This document shows, piece by piece, positions 1-9,298 of a DNA stretch of 64,000 nucleotides. The DNA lies in NCBI GenBank assembly GCA_019454225.1, contig CP075370.1, positions 1,912,001 to 1,976,000 on the forward strand, in the 5' to 3' direction. Both the position numbers and the translations under genes were made by a program. Under the pieces are notes generated by a model. It worked only from the letters and a program-made list of their open reading frames with translations, did not search any database and was not told the origin of the DNA. This DNA comes from Paracoccaceae bacterium (GTDB lineage: Bacteria; Pseudomonadota; Alphaproteobacteria; Rhodobacterales; Rhodobacteraceae). Every line of letters starts with the position of its first letter. Within the stretch, counting starts at the first letter, position 1.

Positions 1-74
1 TGCGCCTGCGCGGCCCCGCCCGTCGTCAGCGCCAGTCCCATGGCCACCCCGGCCAGCAGCGTTCTTCTGTTCAT
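1..74 (-). CDS. BMP-family ABC transporter binding protein, N-terminal fragment
   Basis: Only the first 24 codons lie in the window; the gene runs off the left edge. The ATG is at 74 and the translation begins MNRRTLLAGVAMG, then a hydrophobic run ending GGAAQA, which reads as a signal peptide with a twin-arginine-like start (NRRTLLAG). It follows two nucleoside-type permeases after a 48-bp gap on the same strand. In this transporter class the binding protein is a periplasmic basic-membrane-protein (BMP, Med/TmpC-like) protein for nucleosides or purines. The signal peptide is seen; the family is inferred from the neighbours. Confidence 0.55.
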   Translation of the reverse strand, partial: MNRRTLLAGVAMGLALTTGGAAQA

Positions 75-122
75 TGTCGTCTCCCTGTTGCGGGGCGCGG
101 ACGGCCCCGGTTTGCATTGGCC

Positions 123-1058
123 TCAGCGCGAGGCGTGGAAATTCTTGCCCAGAGCGGCAGGCGCGTTCATGGCCGCCCGCGCGCGGTCTGCCGACATCAG
201 GACCAGCACCAGGATCGTTATCAGGTACGGCGACATCGACAAGTATTCGACCGGAATTCGGGCACCGGCTGCCTGCAGATTAAGCTGCAGCACGGTGATC
301 CCGCCGAACAGGTAGGCCCCGATCAGCACCCGCCACGGTTTCCACGCGGCGAACACCACGATGGCCAGAGCGATCCAGCCCGCGCCCGAGGTGATCCCGT
401 CGGTCCATTGCGGCACCCGCACAAGGCTGACATAGGCGCCGCCGAGCCCCGCCATGGCGCCGCCGAACAGGATTGCCAGGACCCGGATGCGCGTGACCTT
501 GTAGCCAAGCGCATGCGCCGCGTCATGGCTTTCGCCGACCGCCCGCAGGATCAGGCCCGTACGGGTAAAGCGCAGGACGGCCCAGACCGCCGCAATGGCC
601 GCGATCGAGAGGTAGACGATGGGATCGTGGGAAAACAGGATGCGGCCGATCACCGGGATGTCCGCCAGCGGCCCGAACGGCACCGCGCCGGTCGGCGGCG
701 GCTTGATGCCGACGTAGCCCTGTCCGATCAGGCTGGACAGCCCCAGGCCGAACAGTGTCAGCGCCAGTCCGGTTGCCACCTGGTTCGCCAGCAGGACCTG
801 CGTCAGCACGGCAAAGACCAGTGCCATCGCCATGGCGCCCGCCGCGCCACCCAGAAAACCCAGCACCGCGCTTCCCGTGCCGACAGCAGTCACGAACCCG
901 CAGACCGCGCCCATGATCATCATCCCCTCGACCCCGAGGTTCAGCACGCCTGACTTTTCCACGACCAGTTCCCCGATCGCCGCCAGCATGATCGGCACCG
1001 AGGCCGCCATCAGCGAGGCGATCAGAACCGCCGGGTTGATTCCGCCGAACATGTCCAT
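123..1058 (-). CDS. Nucleoside/purine-type ABC transporter permease (second)
   Basis: A 311-aa integral membrane protein starting [16 protein letters not shown]. It carries the family hallmark [15 protein letters not shown] near residues 37-51 and about eight to nine hydrophobic segments. This is the BPD_transp_2 fold of YufQ/NupQ and RbsC-like permeases. Its ATG lies inside the stop of the upstream permease (ATGA, 1055-1060), so the two are translationally coupled and probably form a heterodimeric channel with the ATPase at 2219-3748. Substrate is inferred as purine nucleoside or base because the cluster is joined to xdhABC. Confidence 0.85.
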   Translation of the reverse strand: MDMFGGINPAVLIASLMAASVPIMLAAIGELVVEKSGVLNLGVEGMMIMGAVCGFVTAVGTGSAVLGFLGGAAGAMAMALVFAVLTQVLLANQVATGLALTLFGLGLSSLIGQGYVGIKPPPTGAVPFGPLADIPVIGRILFSHDPIVYLSIAAIAAVWAVLRFTRTGLILRAVGESHDAAHALGYKVTRIRVLAILFGGAMAGLGGAYVSLVRVPQWTDGITSGAGWIALAIVVFAAWKPWRVLIGAYLFGGITVLQLNLQAAGARIPVEYLSMSPYLITILVLVLMSADRARAAMNAPAALGKNFHASR

Positions 1059-2143
1059 CACGCCACCTTTTTCGCCAGAAGGAACCGCACGCGGTAGTTC
1101 GACAGCAGGTCGACCGCGAGGAGGAAGAACAGGAGCATTCCCTGGAAGGCCTGGATCGCCGCCGAAGGAAGCCGCAGGTTGGTCGATGCCATCTCGCCGC
1201 CCACGTAGGTCAGCGCCATCAGCAGCCCGGCCAGCAGGATGCCGAAGGGGTTCAGCCGCCCGAGGAAGGCCACGATGATGGCGGTGAAGCCATAGCCGCT
1301 GGCGAAGTCGATCGAGATCTGCCCGGCGGGCCCGGCCACCTCGAACAGCCCGGCAAGCCCGGCAAGACCGCCCGAGATGCCCAGACACAGCACCACCAGC
1401 CGCGCCGGGCTCACGCCCGCGAACCGTGCCGCACGCGGCGCCTGGCCCGCCAGCTTGATCTGGAACCCCAGGATGTGCCTTTGCAGCAGGATGTAGGTGA
1501 AGATCACGGCGATGAAGGCGGCGACCACGCCCCAGTGCATGCCCGAGCCCGCGATCAGTTCGGGGTTCGATCCCGGCTGCCACCGCGACAGGTTGCGCGA
1601 CCCCGGGAAGCCGGCGCCTTCCGGGTTGCGCAGGAACCCGGTCGCAGCCTTCGACAGGATGGTCTGCGCGACATAGACAAGCATCAGCGACACGAGGATC
1701 TCGTTCGTGTTGAAGCGGGTCTTGAGGATCGCCGGGATCATCGCCCAGGCCCAGCCGCCCAGGGCGCCCGCCATCACCATCAGCGGAAACACGAACCAGC
1801 CGCCATCCGGATAGAACGCAAGGCCCGCACCGGCGCCGCAGATCGCGCCCATGATGTACTGACCCTCTGCACCGATGTTCCAGATGCCGGCGCGGAACCC
1901 CAGGCTCAGCCCGACCGCGATCAGGATCAGCGGCCCGGCCTTCACCAGAAGCTGCCCGCGCAGATACCAGGCGAACTCGCCGAACAGCGGGTCCCAGAAT
2001 ATCGTGCGGATCGCCGCCACCGGGTCCTTGCCCAGCAACGCGAACATGATGCCGCCTGCCACCATGGTCAGCGCGACCGCAAGCACCGGCGTCGCCGCCT
2101 GCCAGAACCGGCTGGGCGAGGGGCGTTTTTCCAGGATCAGCAT
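1058..2143 (-). CDS. Nucleoside/purine-type ABC transporter permease (first)
   Basis: A 361-aa membrane protein starting MLILEKRPSPSRFW, with many hydrophobic helices and the conserved stretch GFRAGIWNIGAEGQYIMGA near residues 83-101, typical of the YufP/NupP permease family (BPD_transp_2). It follows the ATPase gene after a 75-bp gap and overlaps the next permease by 4 bp. The length fits the larger permease of BMP-dependent nucleoside importers, which run about 350 residues. Substrate is not readable from the sequence; purine is inferred from linkage to xanthine dehydrogenase. Confidence 0.85.
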   Translation of the reverse strand: MLILEKRPSPSRFWQAATPVLAVALTMVAGGIMFALLGKDPVAAIRTIFWDPLFGEFAWYLRGQLLVKAGPLILIAVGLSLGFRAGIWNIGAEGQYIMGAICGAGAGLAFYPDGGWFVFPLMVMAGALGGWAWAMIPAILKTRFNTNEILVSLMLVYVAQTILSKAATGFLRNPEGAGFPGSRNLSRWQPGSNPELIAGSGMHWGVVAAFIAVIFTYILLQRHILGFQIKLAGQAPRAARFAGVSPARLVVLCLGISGGLAGLAGLFEVAGPAGQISIDFASGYGFTAIIVAFLGRLNPFGILLAGLLMALTYVGGEMASTNLRLPSAAIQAFQGMLLFFLLAVDLLSNYRVRFLLAKKVA

Positions 2144-2218
2144 GTCGTGCGCCCTCCGTGCCGGTTGTTGCGGTCGTCACGGCAGTCCCGCGTTCCGGGC
2201 TGCCCGCCGCAGCGCCAG

Positions 2219-3748
2219 TCAGTGCCCATGATGCGCCACCTCCATGCCATGCGCGCCGCCCATCATCAGGCCGATCTCGTCGATGGTCAGGCCCTGCACC
2301 GGGCGGGGTTCGCTCAGCCGTCCGCCGTTCAGCGCTGCAAAGCGGTCTGCCACCTCCAGCAATTCGTCCAGGTCCTGGCTGATCACCACGACCGCCGCGC
2401 CCTCGCCCGCGCGGTCCAGGATGGCCTGCCGGATCGCCGCCGCCGCCGCCGCATCCACGCCCCATGTGGGCTGGTTGATGATCACGACCCCGGGCGCCTG
2501 GCTCAATTCGCGGCCCACCACGAACTTCTGCAGGTTTCCCCCCGAAAGCGCCCGCGCCGCCACATGCGTTCCCGGGGTGCGGACGTCGAACTGTTCCACG
2601 ATCCGGGCCGCGAAGTCGCGTGTCGCCGACCAGTCGATGAAGCCGCGCCGGGTCAGCCCCTTGCGGACCGCGCCCGACAGCAGGGCATTCTCGACAAGGC
2701 TCATGTCGGGGGCCGCCGCATGGCCCAGCCGTTCCTCGGGTGCTGCCACAAGGCCCAGCTTCCGCCGGTCGTTGGGGCCGAGCGTGCCCACCCCCGCGCC
2801 GTCGATGCGCACCGCGTCGCTCGGGGTCTTTAGTTCGCCCGACAGCGCCAGCAACAGTTCGTCCTGCCCGTTGCCTGCCACGCCCGCGATCCCCAGAACC
2901 TCGCCCTGCGCGACGCTGAACGACACGTCCTTCAGCGCCGTTCCGAAGGGGATCGGGGATGCGACCGAAAGGCCGGTCACCTGCAGCGCCACCGCACCGC
3001 CTGCGCGGGGGTGTCGTTCCGGCGGGGTCAGCGTGGCGCCGACCATCAGTTCCGCCATCTCGCGCGCGGTCCGCTCGCGGGGGGTGCAGGTGGCCACCAC
3101 CTTGCCGCGCCGCAGGATCGTCGCCGCATCGCAAAGCGCGCGGATTTCCTCGAGCTTGTGGCTGATGTAGAGGATTGCGGTGCCCTCGGCGCTCAACTGC
3201 CGCAGCGTCTTGAACAGGATGTCCACCTCCTGCGGCGTCAGCACGCTGGTCGGTTCGTCCATGATCAGAAGCTTGGGGTCCTGCAGCAGGCAGCGCACGA
3301 TCTCGACCCGCTGGCGTTCGCCGGCCGACAGGTCGCCGACCATCCGCGCAGGGTCGAGCGGCAGGCCATATTCCTCACTCACGGCCTTGATGCGGGCCGA
3401 CAGGTCGCGCATCGGCGGGGGGGTCTCCATGCCCAGCGCCACGTTCTCGGCCACGTTCAGCGCCTCGAACAGGCTGAAGTGCTGGAACACCATGGCCACG
3501 CCCGTCCGCCGCGCCTCGGCGGGCTCGGCCGGTGCGAAGGGCGCCCCGCGGAACCGCATCGTTCCCGAGTCCGGCTTGACCAGCCCATAGATCATCTTGA
3601 CCAGCGTGGACTTGCCCGCACCATTTTCGCCAAGCAAGGCATGCACCTCGCCCATGCCGATGGAAAATGACACGTCGCTGTTGGCAACGACGCCGGGATA
3701 GGCCTTGGTCACGCCTTCGACCGCCAGAAGTTCGGGCCGCTCCGTCAT
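2219..3748 (-). CDS. Nucleoside/purine-type ABC transporter ATPase, duplicated domains
   Basis: A 509-aa protein with two nucleotide-binding domains in tandem, as in RbsA/YufO. The N-terminal domain has Walker A GENGAGKST, signature LSAGERQRVEI and Walker B LLIMDEPTSVLT. The C-terminal domain has the degenerate P-loop GVAGNGQDE and signature LSGGNLQKFVVGRE, which is normal for this family. The ATG at 3748 has an AGGAG just upstream and overlaps the xdhC stop (ATGA). Upstream in-frame codons would extend it into xdhC and were not used. It powers the two permeases that follow. Confidence 0.88.
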   Translation of the reverse strand: MTERPELLAVEGVTKAYPGVVANSDVSFSIGMGEVHALLGENGAGKSTLVKMIYGLVKPDSGTMRFRGAPFAPAEPAEARRTGVAMVFQHFSLFEALNVAENVALGMETPPPMRDLSARIKAVSEEYGLPLDPARMVGDLSAGERQRVEIVRCLLQDPKLLIMDEPTSVLTPQEVDILFKTLRQLSAEGTAILYISHKLEEIRALCDAATILRRGKVVATCTPRERTAREMAELMVGATLTPPERHPRAGGAVALQVTGLSVASPIPFGTALKDVSFSVAQGEVLGIAGVAGNGQDELLLALSGELKTPSDAVRIDGAGVGTLGPNDRRKLGLVAAPEERLGHAAAPDMSLVENALLSGAVRKGLTRRGFIDWSATRDFAARIVEQFDVRTPGTHVAARALSGGNLQKFVVGRELSQAPGVVIINQPTWGVDAAAAAAIRQAILDRAGEGAAVVVISQDLDELLEVADRFAALNGGRLSEPRPVQGLTIDEIGLMMGGAHGMEVAHHGH

Positions 3749-4683
3749 CGCGCATTCTCCTGCCGGTTGGTTCCCATGGTGCAGCCCCGCAGGATTTCTG
3801 CCGCGACGCCGATTGCGATTGCCTGCGGGTGCTTGCCAAGGGCGGGGTCGCCGATGGGGCAGCGGATGGTTGCCACCCGGCCGGGCGCGTGGCCGAGTGC
3901 CGCCAGCCGCGACCGGAATCGCGCCCATTTGCTTGCCGATCCGATCAGCCCGATGCCGGCAAAGCCATGGCCCAGCAACCGGTGGCAGAGGTCGAGATCC
4001 AGCGCATGCGAATAGGTCAGGATCAGGTGTTCCGCGTCACGTGGGACATGCGGCACCAGCGCGGCGGCATCGGCCGCGGGCAGCACCGTCACCCCGGCCG
4101 GGATCTCCGCCGGAAACCGGTTCTCGGCCACGTCGATCCAGGTGATCGCCAACTCCGGCAGCGGCGCCAGCACCGCCACCAGCGCGCGCCCCACATGTCC
4201 CGCACCCCAGACCCACAGGTGCCGAAGCGGCAGCGCCACAGGCTCGACCAGCCATCCCTGCGTCAGCGTGACGGCCGCCGGAACGCCCTGCGCGCGCGCC
4301 CGGTCGATGATGCGCCGCACGGACAGCGGCATGTCGCGCCCGTCGATGCTGCGCGCAACCACCCCCGCCACCGGAACCGGCAGGTTCCGCGCGTCGAACA
4401 CCTCGGTCACAAGTGTCACGGCCCCGCCGCAGCACTGGCCCAGCGCGGGGCCGAGGGGCAGTCGATCGACCCGCGTTCCGCCGTCCGCCAGCATGGCCCG
4501 CGCCTGCCGCGTCGCCTCCCACTCCAGGGCGCCGCCACCGATCGTTCCCGACTGGCCGTCCTGCCAGACCAGCATGGCGGCCCCGGCCTCGCGCGGCGAG
4601 GACCCCACGAAATCCGCGATCACGACGCGGGCCACCCGCCCGTGAAGCGCGACCGTTGTGCGAAGACCGTCGAGATCAAGCAT
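3745..4683 (-). CDS. xdhC: Xanthine dehydrogenase accessory protein XdhC
   Basis: A 312-aa protein. The N-terminal XdhC/CoxI domain shows RVARVVIADFVGSSPREAGA and GTIGGGALEW; the C-terminal half has a Rossmann-like GAGHVGRALVAVLAPL and the family stretch IGLIGSASKWARFRSRL. In Rhodobacter capsulatus XdhC binds molybdenum cofactor, promotes its sulfuration and loads it into XdhB. The start at 4683 (MLDLDGL) is preferred over an upstream ATG at 4761 because it gives an 8-bp overlap with the xdhB stop. It overlaps the transporter ATPase gene by 4 bp. Confidence 0.9.
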   Translation of the reverse strand: MLDLDGLRTTVALHGRVARVVIADFVGSSPREAGAAMLVWQDGQSGTIGGGALEWEATRQARAMLADGGTRVDRLPLGPALGQCCGGAVTLVTEVFDARNLPVPVAGVVARSIDGRDMPLSVRRIIDRARAQGVPAAVTLTQGWLVEPVALPLRHLWVWGAGHVGRALVAVLAPLPELAITWIDVAENRFPAEIPAGVTVLPAADAAALVPHVPRDAEHLILTYSHALDLDLCHRLLGHGFAGIGLIGSASKWARFRSRLAALGHAPGRVATIRCPIGDPALGKHPQAIAIGVAAEILRGCTMGTNRQENAR

Positions 4684-7030
4684 GGCCCCGCACCCTCCGC
4701 ACCGCCGCCAGCACCCGTTCGGCTGTCGCAGGCGCATCAAGCGCAGGATAGACCGTGCCATCGCCGCAGGCCGCGACCGCGTCGGACAGCGCCATCAGCG
4801 CCGAAATGCCCAGCATGAACGGCGGCTCGCCCACGGCCTTCGACTTGCCCACCGTATCCTCGCGGTTCGCCCGACCCCAAAGCGCGACGTTGAACACGCG
4901 CGGGCGGTCGGAACAGGCGGGGATCTTGTAGGTCGAGGGGGCATGCGTCGTCAGCCGCCCCTTGCCGTCCCAGACCAGCTCCTCGGTCGTCAGCCATCCG
5001 GCACCCTGAACATAGGCCCCCTCGACCTGGCCGATGTCCAGCGCCGGGTTCAGCGAGGTGCCGGTGTCGTGCAGGATGTCGGCGCGAAGGATGCGGTTCT
5101 CGCCGGTCAGGCTGTCGATGACGACCTCGGTCACCGCGGCGCCGTAGGCGAAGTAATAGAACGGGCGGCCATGCCCCCGGATACGGTCCCATGTGATCTT
5201 TGGTGTCGCATAGAACCCTGTCGAGGACAGCGACACGCGCGCCTGATAGGCGCTTTTCGCGACATCGGCAAAGGCGTGGTCGGCGCCCTTCACGCGGACA
5301 CGCCCGCCTTCAAAGACCACTTCCGACGGATCGGCCTGATGTTTCGCGGCAAGGTGCACCGCCAGACGGTCGCGGATCCGCGTGGCCGCGTCCTGTGCCG
5401 CCATTCCGTTCAGGTCCGACCCGGACGAGGCTGCGGTTGCCGAGGTGTTGGGCACCTTGGCGGTGTCGGTGGCGGTGATCCGGATCTGCCCGGCCTCCAG
5501 CCCGAACACCGCCGCCGTTACCTGGGCGATCTTCTGGTTCAGCCCTTGGCCCATCTCGGTCCCGCCGTGGTTCAGGATCACCGAACCGTCCTGATAGACA
5601 TGCACCAGCGCGCCCGCCTGATTGTACCAGGTCAGCGTGAAGCTGATGCCGAACTTCACCGGTGTCAGCGCGATCCCGCGTTTCAGGATCGGACTTTGCG
5701 CGTTCCAGGCGCGGATCGCGTCGCGGCGGGCGTGGAAATCGGATGTCCGCTCCAGCTCTGCCACCAGGTCGTCGCCAATGAAATCCTCGACTGGCATGCC
5801 GTAGGGCGTGGTCTGCGGCCCGATCTGCTCGGGTTTCGGCGAATGCGCGCCGCCGAAGCGGTGGCCCTTGCCCGCGCCAGCTGGCCCGACCGCACGGTAG
5901 AAATTGGCCTTGCGCACCGCCATGGGATCCTGGCCCGTGGCGTGGGCGATGTGATCCATCACGCGTTCGATTCCCACCATGCCCTGCGGCCCGCCAAAGC
6001 CGCGGAAGGCCGTGGCGCTCTGGGTATTGGTGCGCAGGCGGTGGCTTTCGATGCGGATCGCGGGCAGCCAGTAGCAGTTGTCGGCATGCAGCATCGCACG
6101 GTCGGCCACCGGCAGCGACAGGTCCTGGCTCCAGCCGCAGCGGAACAGATGCGTGAACTCCACCCCCAGGATGCGGCCTTCGGCATCCGCGCCGGCGCGA
6201 TACAGGATCGCCAGATCGTGCCGCTTGCCGGTGATCACCATGTCGTCGTCGCGGTCGTAGCGCATCTTGACCGGACGGCCGGTGCGCGCGGCCACCACGG
6301 CGCAGGCGATGGCCAGCGCGTTGCCCTGGCTTTCCTTGCCGCCGAAGCCGCCGCCCATGCGCCGCATGTCCACGCGGACCGCGCTCATCGGCAGGTGCAG
6401 CGCGTGGGCAACCTTGTGCTGGACTTCGGTCGGGTGCTGCGTCGAGGAATGGATCAGCATGTCGCCGCCTTCCAGCGGGATTGCTGCCGCGACCTGGCCC
6501 TCGAGATAGAAATGTTCCTGCCCGCCCACCTCGAACCGGCCCTCGACGACGACGGGCGCGGTGGCCAGCGCCGCGCCGGCATCGCCCCGCGACCAGACGA
6601 TGGGACCGCCCTCGAACCGGCTGTTCGCGGCCAGGGCCTGGTCGACCGTCAGCAGGGCCGGTCGCTCGCGGTACGCAATCCGCGCCAGCCGCGCGGCCTT
6701 GCGGGCGGCCAAGTGGCTATCGGCCACGACCAGGAACACCGCCTGCCCGACGTGATGGACGGTTCCCGTGGCAAGCAGCGGCTCGTCATGCACCGAGGGT
6801 GAACAGTCGGGAACCTCGTCGAAATCCTCGGCTGTCAGCACCATTGCCACGCCGGGCGCACTGCGCACGGCCGTCAGATCCATCGACAGGATGTCGCCAT
6901 GCGCGACGGTGGACAGGCCGAAGGCCAGATGCAGCGCGGCACCCGGCATCGGAATGTCATCGACATAGCGGGCCTGGCCGGTGACATGCAGCGGGGCCGC
7001 GTCATGCGGCAGCGGGGCGCCGATCGTCAT
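4676..7030 (-). CDS. xdhB: Xanthine dehydrogenase molybdopterin-binding subunit
   Basis: A 784-aa subunit that carries the molybdenum cofactor and hydroxylates hypoxanthine and xanthine to urate. Visible family features are [19 protein letters not shown] near the N terminus, [45 protein letters not shown], and the C-terminal [10 protein letters not shown] that carries the catalytic base glutamate. The length is close to the R. capsulatus subunit (about 777 aa). The ATG at 7030 overlaps the xdhA stop (ATGA), so the small and large subunits are translationally coupled. Confidence 0.95.
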   Translation of the reverse strand: MTIGAPLPHDAAPLHVTGQARYVDDIPMPGAALHLAFGLSTVAHGDILSMDLTAVRSAPGVAMVLTAEDFDEVPDCSPSVHDEPLLATGTVHHVGQAVFLVVADSHLAARKAARLARIAYRERPALLTVDQALAANSRFEGGPIVWSRGDAGAALATAPVVVEGRFEVGGQEHFYLEGQVAAAIPLEGGDMLIHSSTQHPTEVQHKVAHALHLPMSAVRVDMRRMGGGFGGKESQGNALAIACAVVAARTGRPVKMRYDRDDDMVITGKRHDLAILYRAGADAEGRILGVEFTHLFRCGWSQDLSLPVADRAMLHADNCYWLPAIRIESHRLRTNTQSATAFRGFGGPQGMVGIERVMDHIAHATGQDPMAVRKANFYRAVGPAGAGKGHRFGGAHSPKPEQIGPQTTPYGMPVEDFIGDDLVAELERTSDFHARRDAIRAWNAQSPILKRGIALTPVKFGISFTLTWYNQAGALVHVYQDGSVILNHGGTEMGQGLNQKIAQVTAAVFGLEAGQIRITATDTAKVPNTSATAASSGSDLNGMAAQDAATRIRDRLAVHLAAKHQADPSEVVFEGGRVRVKGADHAFADVAKSAYQARVSLSSTGFYATPKITWDRIRGHGRPFYYFAYGAAVTEVVIDSLTGENRILRADILHDTGTSLNPALDIGQVEGAYVQGAGWLTTEELVWDGKGRLTTHAPSTYKIPACSDRPRVFNVALWGRANREDTVGKSKAVGEPPFMLGISALMALSDAVAACGDGTVYPALDAPATAERVLAAVRRVRGHA

Positions 7031-8403
7031 GTCCGGACCTCCAGAACCGAAACCCGGGCACCGGCAAGATCGTGCCAGTAGCGCGTCAGCATGTTCGCGG
7101 CGGCGGCGAGCCGGTAGTCCGCGCTGGCCCGCATGTCGCTCAGCGGCGTGAAATCCTGCGGGAATGCGGCCCTGGCGGCGTCGATGGTGCCGGGTGTCCA
7201 GGGGCGGCCGACCAGCATCGCCTCGACTTGGGCGGCGCGCTTCGGGATGCCCGCCATGCCGCCGAATGCGATGCGCGCGCCCGTGACGGTGCCGTTCGCC
7301 ACCGTCACGTTGAACGCGCCGCACACCGCCGAGATATCCTGGTCGAAGCGCTTCGACAGCTTGTAGCACCGCAGCCCGGGCGCCGTCGCCGGAATCGTGA
7401 CCGCCTCCACGAACTCGCCGGGGCGGCGGTCCTGCTTGCGGTAGTCGAGGAAGAAATCCTCCAGCGGCATGTCGCGCCGGTCGTTGCCCCGGCGCAGGTG
7501 CAGCGTGGCACCCAGGGCGATCAGTGCGGGCGGGCCGTCGCCGATCGGGCTGCCGTTGGCGATGTTGCCGCCGATGGTCGCGGCGTTGCGCACCTGCACC
7601 GACGCATAGCGGCGCAGCATCTCGGCAAAGGACGGATGCAGGGGCTTCATCGCCTCCCACAGGTCCGACAGGGTGACCATGGCACCGATCCGCAGCGCGT
7701 CGCCCTGCCGGTCGATGCGGGTCAGGTCGGTGCAGCGGTTCAGGAAGGCAACGGGCGACAGGTCGCGCAACTGCTTCGTGACCCAGAGACCGACATCCGT
7801 GGCCCCCGCAATCAGCGTTGCGTCGGGATGGTCCGCATACCATGCGGCCAGTTCGTCGGAACTGCGCGGGATCTGCACGGCGGGATCGCCCATCTCGGCC
7901 AGCGCGCCATCCGGTGCGGCGCGCATCCAGTCCGGCACCGGCTCTGCCGCCGCCGCCTCGGCGGCGCGTACGATCGGGGCATAGCCGGTGCAGCGGCACA
8001 GGTTCCCGGCAAGCTGGTCGTCATGGTCGGTGCGGCCGTTCAGATGCGCCGTCGCCATCGACATGACAAAGCCGGGCGTGCAGAACCCGCATTGCGACCC
8101 GTGGTGTTCCACCATCGCGCGCTGCACCGGATGCAGTGCGCCATCCGGACCGGCGATGCCCTCGACCGTGCGGACCGATTTTCCGTGCACCTGCGGCAGG
8201 AACAGGATGCAGGCGTTCAGCGCGCGTGCCCCCCGGTCATCCGTGACCATCACGGTGCAGGCACCGCAATCGCCTTCGTTGCAGCCTTCCTTGGTGCCGG
8301 TCAGTCCGCGACTGTCGCGCAGCCAGTCGAGAAGGGTCCGCGTGGGCGGTTCATCCGCCACACGGACCGGCGTTCCGTTGAGCAGAAACGCGATCTCCGA
8401 CAT
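7027..8403 (-). CDS. xdhA: Xanthine dehydrogenase FeS/FAD subunit
   Basis: A 458-aa subunit. The first part has two [2Fe-2S] domains with cysteines in [24 protein letters not shown] and CRCTGY; the second part is the FAD-binding module with [11 protein letters not shown] and [15 protein letters not shown]. It passes electrons from the molybdenum site in XdhB to NAD+. The start [10 protein letters not shown] at 8403 matches the usual N terminus; an upstream in-frame start at 8547 would add 48 unrelated residues. It is the first gene of an xdhA-xdhB-xdhC-transporter operon. The promoter should lie in 8404-8714. Confidence 0.95.
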   Translation of the reverse strand: MSEIAFLLNGTPVRVADEPPTRTLLDWLRDSRGLTGTKEGCNEGDCGACTVMVTDDRGARALNACILFLPQVHGKSVRTVEGIAGPDGALHPVQRAMVEHHGSQCGFCTPGFVMSMATAHLNGRTDHDDQLAGNLCRCTGYAPIVRAAEAAAAEPVPDWMRAAPDGALAEMGDPAVQIPRSSDELAAWYADHPDATLIAGATDVGLWVTKQLRDLSPVAFLNRCTDLTRIDRQGDALRIGAMVTLSDLWEAMKPLHPSFAEMLRRYASVQVRNAATIGGNIANGSPIGDGPPALIALGATLHLRRGNDRRDMPLEDFFLDYRKQDRRPGEFVEAVTIPATAPGLRCYKLSKRFDQDISAVCGAFNVTVANGTVTGARIAFGGMAGIPKRAAQVEAMLVGRPWTPGTIDAARAAFPQDFTPLSDMRASADYRLAAAANMLTRYWHDLAGARVSVLEVRT

Positions 8404-8714
8404 GTCACAACCCGCCGCCTTCTCCCCGTTGGAGGCCTTGTGCGGGTCCGCCCGATGCGGCGTAAAGCGGGCCCGCGCCCCGGGACGTTTTCGCCCCTTG
8501 TTGTTGAAAGCATGAAGCCCGGCCCTGATCCACAAGGCAAGCGCCACGATTGCAGCGCCGGGCGAAGGAGTTTCAGGATTTGCCGAAAGAACGGGCAGGA
8601 GGTCGGCGCGGCGGCCGTTGGATCACGCGGCGGGTAAGGAATTCCGCACTCGACCGCGCCCCGGAAAGGCGGATATCCGCGCCGGATCGAAAATTATCGA
8701 ACACAGGTGTTTCC
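8404..8714. other. Intergenic region between xdhA and a divergent membrane-protein gene
   Basis: This 311-bp divergent spacer should hold the promoters of the xdh operon (minus) and the gene at 8715 (plus). Upstream of 8715 there is AGGTG with about 6-bp spacing as a ribosome binding site, and a small dyad AACAC-AG-GTGTT at about 8700-8712. I see no coding region, tRNA or convincing purine-regulator operator by eye. Confidence 0.5.
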
Positions 8715-9260
8715 ATGGACCTCTATACCGGTCTCAAGTTCATGCATGTCCTTTGCGCGGTCGTCTGGCTGGGCGGAGGTTTTGCCTTCATCCTCCTCGG
8801 CTCGGTTCTGGTGGCGCGCGCCAGCGGTGACGCCGCGCACGGCAGCCTGACGGCCCTGATCAGGCACACCGCCTTCATCGGCCCGCGCCTGTTCATGCCT
8901 GCCAGCCTGCTGACCCTGCTGACCGGGATTTCGCTGGTCTTTGCGGGCGGGCTTGGCTGGCCGGCGTGGATCGTTCTGGGTCTGGCCGGTATCGCCTTCA
9001 CCGCCGTGCTCGGCGCGGTGGCAATCGGCCCCGAGGCTGAACGGCTCGCGGCGCAGGGGCCATCCGTCGACCTGGCGGGCGCACAACGGCTGATGCGGCT
9101 TGGCCGGTTTGACTATGTCGTGCAGTTCGCCATCGTGTTCCTGATGGTGGCCAAGCCCGGCTGGGGCGATCAGGCCGTGCTGGGCGGGGTTGCGCTTGCC
9201 GTCCTGGTTGGCGCGGTGCTCTGCCTGCGGCCGGCGCAGCGCCGTCCCGCCTTCGCTTGA
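8715..9260 (+). CDS. Small integral membrane protein, DUF2269-like
   Basis: A 181-aa protein starting MDLYTGLKFMHVLCAVVWLGGG, with about four to five hydrophobic segments across its length. The opening LKFMHVLCAVVWLGGG, with a membrane-embedded histidine, resembles DUF2269 and related predicted membrane proteins. No catalytic motif is visible and the role is unknown. The start at 8715 has AGGTG upstream; the longer frame from 8550 adds a proline/arginine-rich tail unlike a real N terminus. It ends 38 bp before dnaE on the same strand and may share a transcript with it. Confidence 0.7.
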   Translation: MDLYTGLKFMHVLCAVVWLGGGFAFILLGSVLVARASGDAAHGSLTALIRHTAFIGPRLFMPASLLTLLTGISLVFAGGLGWPAWIVLGLAGIAFTAVLGAVAIGPEAERLAAQGPSVDLAGAQRLMRLGRFDYVVQFAIVFLMVAKPGWGDQAVLGGVALAVLVGAVLCLRPAQRRPAFA

Positions 9261-9298
9261 CCCTTCACGCCGGGGGGCGGGCTGGCTAGGGTCTGCCC

